From the NCBI GenBank assembly GCA_000729835.1, contig JFHB01000286.1:1-30544 (forward strand): 30,544 bases of DNA. Direction: 5' to 3'. Below the pieces are notes generated by a model, which made no database searches, was not told the origin of the DNA, and saw only the letters and a program-made list of their open reading frames with translations. Within the stretch, counting starts at the first letter, position 1. Each line of letters opens with the position of its first letter. Positions 11,674 to 23,240 of this stretch are shown here, piece by piece. This stretch comes from Atkinsonella hypoxylon (lineage: Eukaryota; Ascomycota; Sordariomycetes; Hypocreales; Clavicipitaceae). Position numbers and translations under genes: made by a program.

Positions 11674-12384
11674 TGTTAAAAATAAGCTACCCTGTATAGC
11701 CTAGTTTTATGCTTACTAGTTGCCTGTTAGTTGCTCTATTACGTGACCCTAACTAGGTCTTGTTACGTTGATTTTTAGTAGAGATATCGCTGTTACTAGA
11801 TGCGAAACATCTAGAATCGACTAAGGCAAAGTTGCCTAACCTATAGTTAACTTTAACAGCGATTTTCTCCACAACTAGCAATAGTAGAAATTCAAGAAGT
11901 ATACTATTTAAAAGCTAAGAATTAGGGCTATCTAATAGTATAATTTTTGGATAGAGTTGCTTATAAGGGTTGCTTGTTATTAGTGGAATTTATTAAATTG
12001 TGCACATAAGCGTCTCGTTTATATAGCTGTAAGTTAATTTTTTTGTTTTTATATAGTAAATCTTTTTGCAGAAATTATAAAGTAGCCTACAAGCCCCTTC
12101 TAGCGACTACAGCCTGCTAATATAGTCAGTAGGTCTATAAGGGACTGGAAAGATTTAAGATCCTACCCTTACTAACTTGTTCGTTACAGCGCTCTTAATA
12201 TAAGATACCACTATTATTATAGTTATCTACTGCCTCTACGTAATCTATACTATACACTACAGCTTGATTTAGGCCGCTGCTGCTTCCACTACGTAATAAT
12301 TGCTAGGAGCAATTACAGGTGCTATATCTAAGAGACCACTACCCTCTTAGATATCTAGTTCTGTAATCCCTATTATTTTCAATA
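11674..12384 (+). repeat. Copia 3' LTR (711 bp)
   Basis: It begins tgttaaaaataag and ends ttttcaata before the TSD tctcc (12385-12389). Compared with the 5' LTR, its left (inner) half is the mutated one and its right (outer) half is the preserved one. One T is missing from the T run near 12040. Confidence 0.95.
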
Positions 12385-13168
12385 TCTCCTTTAGGAGAAG
12401 TGTAAATCTAACGCTAAGGAAATAATTAAAGCCTACCTTAAGGACACTTCTATAGGTAGTAACGCTATATAAGAGTAACTTAACCTCTATATTGCTAAAA
12501 TTAATAAGTTAAATAAAAAGATTAACTAGGTTAGAATAAAGGCTAAAGGAGGTCTATTTAATAAGTAGTTTAACGAATTATAGACTGCTATCTACAGTAT
12601 ATATAACTAACTAAATAGTATAAGTTAATTTAATAAAGGTATTAATAACGTTATTAATAAAAATAAAACCTTACTAAAGGTTGCTAGCAATATTAACATA
12701 CTATAGGCAGAAAGTAGACGCTTACAATACAAAATTAACTGTATTTACGTAAACTTCTTAGAACGCTTAGCTAATTAGCCTATTGCTGCATAAGGCCTCT
12801 TTAGTAATAGATTTAGCACTATTTAATATAGAAGAAGTGCTTAGTTTATCCTAATTAACCTATCTTTAATACGTTTCTCTTTATTAATTCTATAAGAGAT
12901 ACCTCCTGCAGTAAAGCTAATACTAACTAAGGTAAAAACGCTAACTAAGAGGCTAGCTGTAGGTAAACTAGTAGAAATACCTACTAAGCATAAGACTAGT
13001 GCCTCTTAGGCAAAACCCTCCCTAAAGCCGCTAGGAACGTCCTTTAGCTTTACTTTCTAGAGAGAATTAACAGCTTGCTACAACTAATTAACAATTTGCT
13101 GCTATTACTAATGCTTAGGGATTAGAATAAGCTGTATATATATAAAGAAATACACTAAAGGGATCTAA
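12385..13168 (+). pseudogene. Gypsy-A ORF3, copy 1, C-terminal part (unknown function)
   Basis: This continues the frame broken at 4517; codons resume at 12389 in the same phase once one target copy is removed. The first part (about 12400-12775) is rich in Lys, Asn, Ile and Leu with regular spacing, for example KINKLNKKIN and NVINKNKTLL, and looks like a coiled coil. A Pro/Thr/Lys-rich linker follows (about 12880-13050). The last 40 residues are Cys-rich: C-Y-N-x-L-x-x-C-C-Y-Y-x-C-L-G-I-x-I-x-C, near 13070-13140, possibly metal binding. The first plausible true stop is TAA at 13166-13168, shared with copy 2; the next codon is TAG here but CAG in copy 2. It ends about 20 bases before the LTR. 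The family is not recognised. Confidence 0.55.
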
Positions 13169-13190
13169 TAGAAAATTTGCTTTAATATAG

Positions 13191-13433
13191 TGTTACGGGA
13201 TAATCCTACAGACCCGCAGGTCACTAGTGCACGTAACCGCAATTATATATAAGTAGTTAGAAGTAACACTTAGGTAGTTAGATTAAACAATTAACAATTA
13301 TTCACTAGAACACTATTTCTAGATGCTCCTTACAGAAGCTCTTATAACTCCTCTTACAATTTATTGTATAACCTATTAAATCTAATAACCTATTGTTACT
13401 TTTAACAAACCTATATTAGATTCTACTGTAATA
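13191..13433 (+). repeat. Shared middle LTR of the Gypsy-A tandem (243 bp)
   Basis: It begins tgttacgggataatcc and ends ctactgtaata; the partner at 30152-30394 ends caccgtaaca, showing the original inverted ends TGTTACGG...CCGTAACA. It closes copy 1 (ORF3 ends at 13168) and opens copy 2 (gag starts at 13496). The left half retains C/G (acgggat, cccgcagg) where the right-hand partner has T/A; in the right half the situation is reversed, with the change-over at about 13285-13355. The bases after the LTR (agtagtagtaattgc) may include a decayed tRNA primer site, but I cannot name the tRNA. Confidence 0.88.
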
Positions 13434-13495
13434 AGTAGTAGTAATTGCTTCTAATTGTTACTAACTCTCCTTAAGCTTAAAAAGCTAAAATTATA

Positions 13496-15590
13496 ATGTT
13501 TAAGATAGAGTAACTTTAGAAGAAGCTTAATAGAAAGAATTATATTCCTTTTACTAATAAAGAACTTAAAACTATACATTAATTCTATAAATTTTACTGC
13601 TAAAATCTAGATTTCTAAATTTAAAAAAGAGATTTTATACTTTAGAAGAAAAGAAGCTTACTACTTTATCTTACTTACTATAAATTTGTTAATAAATAGC
13701 TTAAATTATATAACTAACCTAAGCTAGTAAAACTACCTTCTTACTAAAATACTGTTAATACTTCTATAGTATAGTAGGTGTAAAGGTAGATTAATAGAAT
13801 TATTAATAAGGCTAAATCTACTAAACTCTTTATAGATTTACTAATAGTAATACTAAAAGAAAAAGCTAAAGCTAGATTATTTAGATTTAACAGCTTAGAA
13901 GATACTATCTATAAAGCTAGTGCTAGTTCTACCTAAAATATTAAAGGAAAGTAAGTATAGAGATCTAGATTTATACTACTTACTAAGGACCTAGATCTAT
14001 TAAATATACCTTAAACTACTAAAAAGAACTTATTAATTAAAGAACTAGCTAAAATCTTACTACTTTTATAGGCTTACTAAAGGTTTTATACCTTTAGGCT
14101 AAAGTATAAAGTAAAGAAAGTAGTAAATTTACTTAGAAAAAAGAACCTTTTACTAAAATAGCTTATAGGTTTTTCTATAGAAATTAGTAAGTAAATTAGT
14201 AGAATTAGAGAAGAATTAATTAATAAAATTAGTAAATTATAGAGAGAATTAAATAATAAAATTACTGCTCTTTAAGCAGAGTAATAATACTTAGCTTAAA
14301 AGATAAAGACTATACTTAAGCCTTAGAATAAATATAATAAATAATACTATACCTAATAAGGCTTCTAGCTTAAGGATTATAGGTAAAGGGCTTTTAATTC
14401 TTACTTACCCCTAAAAGATAACTAGAACTAAAAGTAAGGTTAAAAGTAACCTTTAAGTAAAGGAAACTATATAATATAGAGATACTCTAAATACCTTAGT
14501 ACTTTTCTAAAAGAATAAAAGCTACTATAATTTCTAAAGAATCTATTAGAGTAATACTACAATAGTAAAGCTAAAAAAAGCTAAAATACTAAAAAAAACT
14601 AAGATTAAGTATTTAGTAACTTTAAATATTAGTATATAAATTAATAAGCACTATATTATATTAAAAACAATAATCTTTAGCTAAATCTAGTAGATAAAAG
14701 GCTAAATTTACATTAAAAATAGAATAACTAAAGTAATATATAGTTCTAAACCCCTAAAGAATAAATAGATTCTATATAGAAGATTACTAATATTAGTTAC
14801 TTTAAACCCTTTAACAATAGAAATATCTATAAGCTAATTTTATATAAAGAAAAGTATACTATTTTCTATAATATAGAGCTATAGATCTAAGCTATTAAAG
14901 ACTACTGTAGCTGTAGTGCAATTAACGCCTAAGAAGCTATTTATATTAAGCTTTAAACTCTCTTTAAAGGGAATATATTAATATAGTATAGGTAATATCT
15001 AGATTACTATAAAAAAATAGCTATTTTTAGCAGTTTAAACTCTATTTATACTACTATCTATAAAGAATTTAGTATATAGATCTAGAATGCAATAATATAG
15101 CTAGATTTAGCTAAGTTTATAGAGTAAAATATAATTAAAGAAAAATTATTTAGAGAATTTACCTCTAAAGTATTCTAATATATCTATATAAATAGTAAAA
15201 CTACTAATCTTTAGCTTCTTTTAAGACTTTATTATAAGCTATACCTAGGATTATAATAGCTATACTTAATTCTAATAGTAAAAGACCTAAGATCTATATA
15301 TATTACTATAGTAAATAATAAGGTTAAGAATCTATAAGAATGCCTTAAGGATTTAGAAAAATAATAAAAATTAAAAGACTATAAGAAAGGTACTAATACT
15401 TACTATACTTAAAGTAAATTTAATAGTAAAAACTCTAAAAATAATAAAGTAGCTTAAGGTAACTAAATAAACTAGAATAAAAGTAATAGTTAATTTTAGT
15501 TTTAACCTCTATTCTATAAAAATTACTAAAATAATTATCCTTAGTACCTACTATAAAACTAAAGAAATTAGCTACTAAGAGAGCAGTAGC
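13496..15590 (+). pseudogene. gag: Gypsy-A copy 2 gag remnant
   Basis: The frame starts at an ATG (13496-13498) about 60 bases after the LTR, before codons for F-K, and runs about 700 codons with only TAA/TAG interruptions. Reading stops as Gln gives a strongly Gln/Asn/Lys-rich product, as expected for a fungal gag. A heptad-like segment, REELINKISKLQREL, lies near 14205-14250 and suggests a coiled coil. Tyr/Phe-rich capsid-like segments follow (about 14800-15250). I do not see a clean CCHC knuckle; its Cys and His codons may be lost to RIP. The boundary to the protease region is not sharp because both share a phase. Confidence 0.6.
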
Positions 15591-18500
15591 TTTAGCCTTA
15601 ATAAAACTAAAATTTAAAGGCTAGCTAAGATTATTAGCTAAAGCTATAGTATCTTTAGTAGCTTTAACGTTTTTAATAATAGAGCTTACTATAAAATAAT
15701 AAAGAATATATCTATATAATAACGTTTAAAGATAAATCTAACTAAAAAGACTATAAAAAGTACCTTAAAAGCTATAAATACTAGCTAATAGAAGAAGAAA
15801 AAATAGTTAATACTAAAGAACTACTAACTAGCTTAGAATTTAACTTTATTAAAATCTATTTTACTAAAAGTAAAAAAAAGTAAAAGAAAAAGGTTTAAAT
15901 AAAGGTAAACTAAAAGAATTTATAAGGAATCTAAATAGAGTAAGTAGTTAAAGTAGTTATAAAGCTATAGCTTATTAAATTTAGCATTTTAAAGTTAAAT
16001 TTCTTTCTAAAGATTTCTATTTAATTCTATAATAAAGAACTATTATATTAAATCTACCTAAATACTAAAACCTCTTTAGTGTTAGTTAATAAAGTATAGT
16101 TAACTTAGTTTAGTTAAAATATAAAATAGGTAAAAATAGAGCTAAAACTAGTTACTAAAGTGCAATTATTCTTCTATATCTTTAAGACAGCTACATTTAA
16201 CTTCTATATCCTTAGATCTATATATAGTATACCTATAACTAGCTATTTTATAGTTATAGCTAATATAATAAGTAACTTAGAACTAAAGCTTCTTTTAGGT
16301 TTAATCTTTCTCTATAATTATAGTATTAAAATTAATTTTATCTGCCTTAAGGCTACTATTAGGTCTATTTATAATATAGTTATAGAAATAGGTATCTTCT
16401 AGCTAATTTTAAAGATTCTACATTAGAATATAATAGCAGTATAAGCTATAATAATTCCGCTAAAATTATAGAAGTATATTCTAGTTAAATAGAAGGAAGT
16501 ACTAGCTAATAAGAAGGCTATAGCCTACTATATATACTTAAAATCTAACCTTATTCTAGATATATTGCTTAGTATAACTAACTAGAAATAAATAGTAGCT
16601 TATAACTATTTAGATAAATTTATTATAATCTAGAAAAATTAGAAGATTGCTTATCTTTAGTATAATAAAGAGCTTAAGGCTAACTATATAATTATAAACC
16701 TATTTAATTTATATATATATTTTTTTAAGGATATTACACTTAATAATAGTCTATTACCTATAGAAGATTATAAGTTATAGAAAGAAGGTAATAGTAGTAG
16801 ATTTAACTTTAAGAAAGTTAATAATAGTATCCTTATATATAGAATCTCTTGTTCTAAGGATATACTATATATTTACAATAAATATAAAGTTAAGGTAGAA
16901 AACTTAAACCTAAACGTTACAACTAAGCTTATTAACTTAACAAATAAATATAATATTTATTATAATAGAGGTATTATTTCTATACTTAAAGACTAGTATA
17001 TAAGAGTAAATCTAGTAAATAAATAGTAGAAGCAGCTAAAATCTATTTAAATCTACCTACTAAAAGCTAAAGATAAAGCTAAACTAAATAAGGTTTATAA
17101 TAAGCTATATTTAAGTAGAAAGATATTATATTTAGACAATCTAGCAGCTATAGCCTACTTAGCCTTTATAGTATAGATTAAAACCTTAATAGAAAGAAAA
17201 GAATAAGTTATAGTTAATATAAGGCTACTTAATAGTGTAGTAATACTAAATATATACTCTTTACTAGATTAATTAAATATTATAGTAAATATATATAGTA
17301 AGAAGATATTTTTACTCTTTAATATATTAGGGTTTTTTTACTAGCTTTCTGTAAAATAAGAACATTAATCTTATATAGTAGTAATATTAAAATAAAGATT
17401 AAAAGCATTAAATATAGTACTTATAAGCTTTAAGAATATATTAGCTTTTACTTAATAGTATATAGATTAATTATTTTAAAAGTATTAATATTTTATATAA
17501 ATTTATATTAATAATATTATTATATTCTTTAACTCTACTAAGGACTACCTTATATACCTTAATATAGTTTTATTAATTCTAGAGAAAAATAAGTTAATAA
17601 TAGCTATAAAGAAGTTATTTATAGGCTATTTAGCTATTTAGCTGTTAGGTTTTATTGTTAATAGTAATAGAATTACTAATATAAATAATAAGCTAAAAGC
17701 TTTTTAAAAACTTAAGTTTCTAGTAGATTTTATAAATCTAAAGACCTTTATTAATATAGCTAGCTTTTTATAGAAGAGTATTCTATAGTTTAATATATAA
17801 ATTTACTTACTATAGAAATAAAAAACTACTTTACTATAAGAGCTTTATAAAAAAGGCTTAGCTAATAGTTTACTTAAACTAATACACTAAAAGAAAGCTT
17901 AAGAAGTAATATTTTTACTAAAACTTAAGGAAAAGAAGGTATTTTAAGAGGTAAAAGTATACTTTAATAAAAATACTATTCTATAGCACTATAACTCTAG
18001 TAAGTATTTATTCTTTAAAGTTAATGCTTATAAAGAAGGATTTAGGCTCTTTATCTTCTAGCTTATAGGCAAATAGAATAGTTATAGTATACCTAATAAA
18101 GATATTAAAAGTAACTAACTATAGCTAATTCTTTTTCTCTTAAGATACACTTTTAACCTAAAGAAATATTATAGATTAACTAAGGTAGAGATAGCTGTAA
18201 TTATATAAAGTGTTTAAAAGCTATAGAAAATAGTTTAATCTAACTACTACACTATTAATATTATTATAAATTACTTACTAGTAAAGAGAATTATTAAATA
18301 TACCTTACTTACTATAATAGATCTAGATAAAGCTAACCTAAAATTAGCTAAAGTAGCTAATTATTTATTGCAATTTAACCTAAGAGTTTTCTATATACTA
18401 AAAGTGCTAAATATAGTACTAAATACACTCTTTAGGTTGCTAGTTATAGTTTTATACTAAAAGAAAGCTTATAATAGTAAATTTAATAAGCTTAATATAA

Positions 18501-20200
18501 GTACATTTTTTGCTAAAGAATATAGTGCTATAGCAGTATTAAATAAAGGTTTAAAAGAGGAAATTATTTAAGGCTATAGTTTTAATCTAAAGCTTAGTAA
18601 AATTATAGAAAGTATTAAGAACTTTTATAAAAAGTAGAATTAGTAAAATTAATAATAAAGACTAAGAATTTTACTATATAGATAAACTCTATAAGACAAT
18701 AGACTTTTATACTATTATAATAAAAAAGGCCTATTTTAACTGTATATACCTATAAAGGTTGTAGAATTTATCCTTAAAATAGTCTATAACAATTAGAACT
18801 ATTTTAGCGCCTATAGAATAGCAGTAAAATTGTAGGTAGTTTACTTTCTATAGATATATAAGTAAATTTAAACCTATATTACTTACTGCTATATCTATAA
18901 AGAAAATGCAATTAACTACAGTAAGCTACTAAAGGAATTAAGGTTATTAGAGTTAGTTCTAACTCCTTTCTATATAATTTTACTTAATTTTATTATTAAT
19001 ATACTTAAAGTTAGCTTAATAAACACTTTATAGTAAAAAGATAAATATAGCTTCTATAACTTACTATATTTAGTAAATTACCTATTTAATAAGTAAATAA
19101 TCCTTATACTTAAGTATATAATATATACAGTAGAAATTTAAGTAAAACTACTTTTATAGATACTATATTTATTAAACTAAAGCCTTTCTAAGTAGATTAT
19201 AAGCAACTAAGATCTAAAGTTTATTTCTAACGTCTAAAGAAGTATATTTACCTAAATTAGAAGTAAATTACTTATAGCTATAGCTTACTACCTATAGATA
19301 GATAGAACAGCTAAATAGAAGAATTAAATAGTTATTATTACTGTTTAATACTATATAGTTATAAATTTAGATACACTATAGACTATAATACTTCTAGCAC
19401 TACAGCACTAACTTAATAATATAGTAGTAGCTAGTATAGGGATTTTCTTTAATAAACTTATATATAGTTTCTAACTAGCTACTGTTGTTAATTTAATCTA
19501 ATTAAATAACGTTCTTAGCAATAAAATAAATATAAGCAATATAGCTATACTTTAGAAGCTATACTAGCAAGAGATAGAAATAGCTATTAGTATAGTAAAT
19601 GCCTTAAGTAAGATTAAATATAATATCTAGTATAAGCCTATTAACATTAAAGTAAGAAATATAGTCTACCTATAATTACACTAAGGATATATACTTCTAG
19701 AAAAGCTAAAAAAGAAATAGTCTCTTTAATAGGTAAAGCTATATAAAGTTCTTATAAAAGTAAGCTTATTGTTATTTTACTTAGATTTCCTACTAGATTT
19801 ATATATATACTTAGTAGTATTAGTAGCTTACCTTTAGAAGCTAAAATAAAGTAAAAACCCTTTTAACTAAAAAAAGTAACTACTACTACTAATTATAATA
19901 GAAGGGTTTAGTATAGAGAACTATTAAGAAATTAAGCAAATTTATACCTATTAAATCTAACGTTTCTACAGTAAGTTAAGTAAGCTATATTTAGAATTCC
20001 TTATATAATAGAAAGAGTTCTTTACTAAAGATAACTAATAAATTACTAAAGATAAGCTTAAAGTTAACGCTTTTAAAATTATAAATAAATATTTATAGAA
20101 ACACCCTATAAATTAAGAAGAAGAGTATTAGCGTTATTAAAAGAGTAATATAGCCTATAGAAAAGCTCTAAATTAGCTAGTAGAAGCTTACTACTAACTC
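15591..20200 (+). pseudogene. pol: Gypsy-A copy 2 pol remnant (protease, RT, RNase H, integrase, chromodomain-like)
   Basis: A protease-like region lies at about 16050-16400, degraded; a fragment from 16160 is free of stops. RT is at about 17190-17720, with LLGFIVNS near 17640 and the catalytic box YINN at 17504-17515 (normal Y-x-D-D). RNase H is at about 17990-18440, ending LDKANLKLAKVANYLLQFNL. The integrase H2C2 region is at about 18760-18915, its His codons read Tyr and its second Cys reads Tyr. Catalytic residues are also hit: S-N-stop-D at 19202-19213 and Glu to Lys near 19310. A chromodomain-like tail occupies about 19900-20100. The RT resembles the large fungal Ty3/Gypsy polyproteins whose RT contains a G-F-F-Y-Q motif. 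It is inactive, and the end is approximate. Confidence 0.8.
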
Positions 20201-20489
20201 TTTTCCTTATAAGTCTTAATTTCCTTTATTATATAATAGATTATTTAAATCCCTTAGTATCTCTTTCCTTATATCCTTATTTATTATTATTAAAACTATT
20301 AAAATTAATCTATATTATAGAATTATAGAAGGTTAAGAAGAAAACACCTATAAATCTATATACTATTATTTTAACCTACTTTTTCTATAAATTTACCTTT
20401 ACTTTTATAAATTTTTACGCTTTCTACTATATAACCTTTTCTTTATACCTTTATATATTATAAAATCTTATAAATTTATTAATACTATT

Positions 20490-22013
20490 ATAGCTGCTGC
20501 TCTTTCTATCCCTTTAGGCTATTATTTAGCTACTTCTAATAGTTAAACACTAGAATACTATACTAAGAGCAATAGACTATCTATAGAGTAAATTTCTATA
20601 GTCTATAGAACTAGCTAGCCTCTATAGAGCTACTTCTAGCCTCTTTTATCCCTTCTATAGAAAATCTACTACTATTATTCTTTTCTTTTAGTAGTTTAGA
20701 ATTATTAATTCTAGTAAACCTAAATAGTTTATTTTAAGAAGAGAATAACAACAGTAACTACACTTAAGCTATAATACTATTACTATTTAAACCTAAAGAA
20801 GAATATATTACTTCTAATATATATATTAATTATAATAATAGTTTTAATGCTAAAAGTAAAGGTTTTAAGTTTAAAGAGTAAGAATATAACTATAAAGGTA
20901 ATATAGTAGCTATAGAGCTAAATAATATTAAAACTTATTTTATATTACTTAATTTCTGCTGCCTATATAGCACTTTTAGTAGGCCTAGGAGTGCTAAGGG
21001 CACCCTAAAAGTTAATAAGTTTATCTTTAGCACTATTTCTATAGAAATTAAAGATAATATTAATATTACTAACGTAAGGCTTATTATAGAAGACTATAGT
21101 TAGTATTGCTACACTAATAAAGCTAAAGAAAAGGTATAGAATATAGAAAATACTATTTATACTTATACCTATAAATTTACCCTTAAAGGCAGTATAATAG
21201 ATAAAACTAGTATTAAGGTCTTTAAAGATAATATATATTACTTACTCTAGCAGAATATAGTAATATATATCTTTAGGATTTACAATAACTATAAAGTAAA
21301 GTGCTAAAACTAGTAATATAAAGGTAAAGATATTAAGGCATCTATAAGTAACGCTAAAGTAGCTAGAAGAGGCAAGATATAGGCAAAAGTAGCAGCTACT
21401 GTATACTATAGTAGCAATATAGTAAAAAGAGGTAAAGAAACTATTACTATAGATTTATCTACTAGTTTACTGTTACAGGCAGTATTACTTACTATTTACT
21501 TCTCTAATAAATTTAGTAGAATTAACAGCACTATTATAGGTGCCTTAGCTAGTATTAGCTGTATAGACTTACTCTTTATTCTATTAGCTAAGGTGTAATC
21601 CTAGAGCTAGTATAACAGTCTCCTTTAAGAGAAGTGTAAATCTAACGCTAAAGAAATAATTAAAGCCTACCTTAAGAACACTCCTATAGGTAGTAACGCT
21701 ATATAGAAGCAACTTAACCTCTATATTGCTAAAATTAATAAGTTAAATAAAAAGATTAACTAGGTTAAAATAGAGGCTAAAGGAGGTCTATTTAATAAGT
21801 AGTTTAATAAATTATAAACTGCTATCTACAGTATATACAACTAACTAGATAGCATAAATTAATTTAATAAAGGTGTTAATAATGTTATTAATAAAAACAA
21901 AACCTTACTAAAGGTTGCTAGCAATATTAACATACTATAGGTAGAAAGTAAACGCCTATAATATAAAATTAACTGTATTTACGTAAACTTCTTAGAACGC
22001 TTAGCTAACTAGC
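20490..22013 (+). pseudogene. Gypsy-A ORF3, copy 2, N-terminal part (unknown function; split by Gypsy-B)
   Basis: It parallels copy 1 with almost no indels. The candidate ATA start before GCT GCT GCT is at 20490. The hydrophobic segment ends just before 21596, where TAA/TAG codons (21596-21610) are best read as Gln because the frame continues as an obvious coiled-coil-like region to 22012. The break is exactly at the Gypsy-B target site (22009-22013); the remaining C-terminal part is at 29265-29658. That this frame survives in both copies apart from transitions suggests it was coding before RIP. I cannot assign a family. Confidence 0.55.
22009..22013. repeat. Target-site duplication of Gypsy-B, left copy (ctagc)
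   Basis: The ctagc here recurs at 29265-29269 after the right LTR. The empty site in copy 1 (near 12775) reads attagcctattg with a single copy, one C-to-T change apart. Confidence 0.92.
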
Positions 22014-22336
22014 TGTAATGGACTGGCCTAGTTGCTTCTGCTAACTAGCGTCTATGATGAGAACTATAATTATAGGGAGGAAAGGAGGAAGAGAGAAGGG
22101 ACCAGAAGCCTCTCTATGCCTCTATACTATATATCTAGGGGTAGGTCTATCCCCTTAGGAGCCCCTTTTAGTATATACTCTATAGCTAAGGTTCTCTCTC
22201 TAGAGCCTAGTAAAGTCTAGCTAACCTCTAAATAAATACAGCTTACTTCTATCCCTTTACCTATATAGATCTCTATCTCTCTTCTGCTATTCTCTCTCTA
22301 CTAAAAGACTTAAGCCTAAGGCTTAAGTCTATAATA
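22014..22336 (-). repeat. Gypsy-B 3' LTR (323 bp)
   Basis: On the plus strand it runs tgtaatggactgg...tctataata. The plus-strand left (outer) half is rich in unmutated G (gggagg, gaggaag) that are A in the other LTR; the right (inner) half is the mutated one. A perfect 11-bp inverted repeat, agacttaagcc/ggcttaagtct with loop taa (22306-22330), lies at the U3 start. A 62-codon frame inside the LTR is fortuitous. Confidence 0.95.
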
Positions 22337-22338
22337 TA

Positions 22339-22354
22339 CTCTTCTTCTCCTTTT
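22339..22354 (-). other. Gypsy-B polypurine tract
   Basis: The plus strand reads ctcttcttctcctttt, so the minus strand has an uninterrupted 16-base purine run ending two bases before the 3' LTR. This is the expected plus-strand DNA primer site and fixes the orientation of the element. Confidence 0.8.
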
Positions 22355-23115
22355 AGGCCCTATAACAATCCCTTTTGTTGTCTATAGTAGGTGCTATAGA
22401 TAGCAGCTAACTCTTTATCTGCTCTCTCTTTATATTTCCTCTATTGTTTACTTATAAAAAAAATAGAGGTATAACATCTGCCCTTAGGCGCTTTACTCTA
22501 GCTGTTCTATTGCTGCACTAATGCACTATTTGTTGTTAGTGTAGCATTATAGGGCTAATATATAAATAGACGTCTGCTCTACCTCCCTTCCCTCTAATTG
22601 CCTATAGCACCTTAGCAACAGCTGTTAACTACCCTACTAACTAACCTATTAGTTGCGCTATAATAGGTTAATTACGCCTCTCCCCCTACTTAATTATACC
22701 CTTCTAGGGTTTATTAACCCCCTACTCCCCTTTGCCTTATAATCCTTTATATATAGCTATTAATTATCTGCCTATTATATAGGCGCTAGCTGTAATGCTA
22801 GTGTTGCTAGCGCGTAAACTGCCTATATCCCTAGGTCTCCTTATATTTAAAGCAATTATTATATAACAATCCCTCTTATTAACTAAAAGGCACTCTCTCT
22901 CTCTTGTTCTTATTGCTGTTGCAAACAGTTGTTAGATATATATAATCTATCTATATATAAGGGGTATTGTTAAGGGTGTAGAGCGCTAACAGTTATTGTT
23001 AATGTTATTCTTTTAGCGCGCAATAAACTAACAGCTAGTAGGGCGTAAACAGTTGTTGTTGTTGTTATCCCTTTAGCGTGCAATAAACTAGCAGCTAGCT
23101 CTTAGCTGTTTCTAA
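22355..23115. other. Gypsy-B 3' region, non-coding, with inverted repeats
   Basis: No frame is supported here on either strand. The stretch contains a 10-bp inverted repeat taacctatta/taataggtta with a 9-base loop (22642-22670), an 8-bp one gcgctagc/gctagcgc with a 15-base loop (22783-22813), pyrimidine-rich segments, and the 60-bp tandem repeat listed separately. It keeps more CpA and CpG than pol, so RIP has been weaker here. Confidence 0.5.
22981..23100. repeat. Two-unit tandem repeat, 60-bp period
   Basis: Units 22981-23040 and 23041-23100 align without gaps at 48 of 60 positions by my count. Both contain aacagttnttgtt, tttagcg and the invariant caataaacta followed by cagctag. The location just upstream of a TATA-like site suggests a promoter or enhancer array for the plus-strand ORF at 23241. 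This is inference. Confidence 0.75.
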
Positions 23116-23175
23116 TATAAAAATAAACAATTCCTCTTTTCTCTCCTTTATCTTTTCCTTCCTCCTTTATGTCTT
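23116..23175 (+). promoter_or_regulatory. Putative promoter: TATA-like box and CT-rich tract upstream of antisense ORF
   Basis: tataaaaat (23116-23124) is followed by a long C/T tract (about 23130-23168). Both are common in fungal core promoters just upstream of the start codon. The candidate start codon is about 70 bases further on. The evidence is composition and position only. Confidence 0.35.
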
Positions 23176-23240
23176 ATCTTACCTCTATATTATAACTAAA
23201 CAATTCTATTGCAGTTTCCTAAAATCCCTTACTTTACTGT

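Larger units (their letters stand above)
4518..12384 (+). mobile_element. Nested full-length Ty1/Copia LTR retrotransposon
   Basis: This 7,867-bp element has 712/711-bp LTRs with ends tgtta...caata (read as TGTTG...CAACA before RIP), a 5-bp TSD, a primer-binding site after the left LTR, one long gag-pol frame and a short polypurine run before the right LTR. The domain order protease-integrase-RT-RNase H is diagnostic of Copia rather than Gypsy. It is inserted in ORF3 of Gypsy-A copy 1, so it is younger than that copy, and it is less mutated. I count about 25 differences between its LTRs: 23 transitions, one transversion and one 1-bp indel. About 50 in-frame stops and a damaged RT site (YVDN) make it inactive. 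Confidence 0.95.
1..13433 (+). mobile_element. Gypsy-A copy 1: Ty3/Gypsy LTR retrotransposon, 5' part outside window, interrupted by a Copia element
   Basis: Positions 1-4517 plus 12390-13190 align without rearrangement to copy 2 at 17109-22013 plus 29270-29680, and almost every difference is a transition. The copy enters the window inside pol, so its gag and 5' LTR lie to the left. It ends at the LTR 13191-13433, which is also the first LTR of copy 2. Removing the nested Copia element and one target duplication restores a continuous internal region. About 5.6 kb of this copy is visible. It is heavily RIP-mutated and carries two extra single T bases near 232 and 345 compared with copy 2. The tandem arrangement is typical of recombination between LTRs. 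Confidence 0.85.

Noticed and set aside
16160..16402. Open 80-codon frame starting with ATG
   Set aside because: It is in phase with Gypsy-A gag-pol and is simply a stretch of the protease region that escaped stops, not a separate gene.
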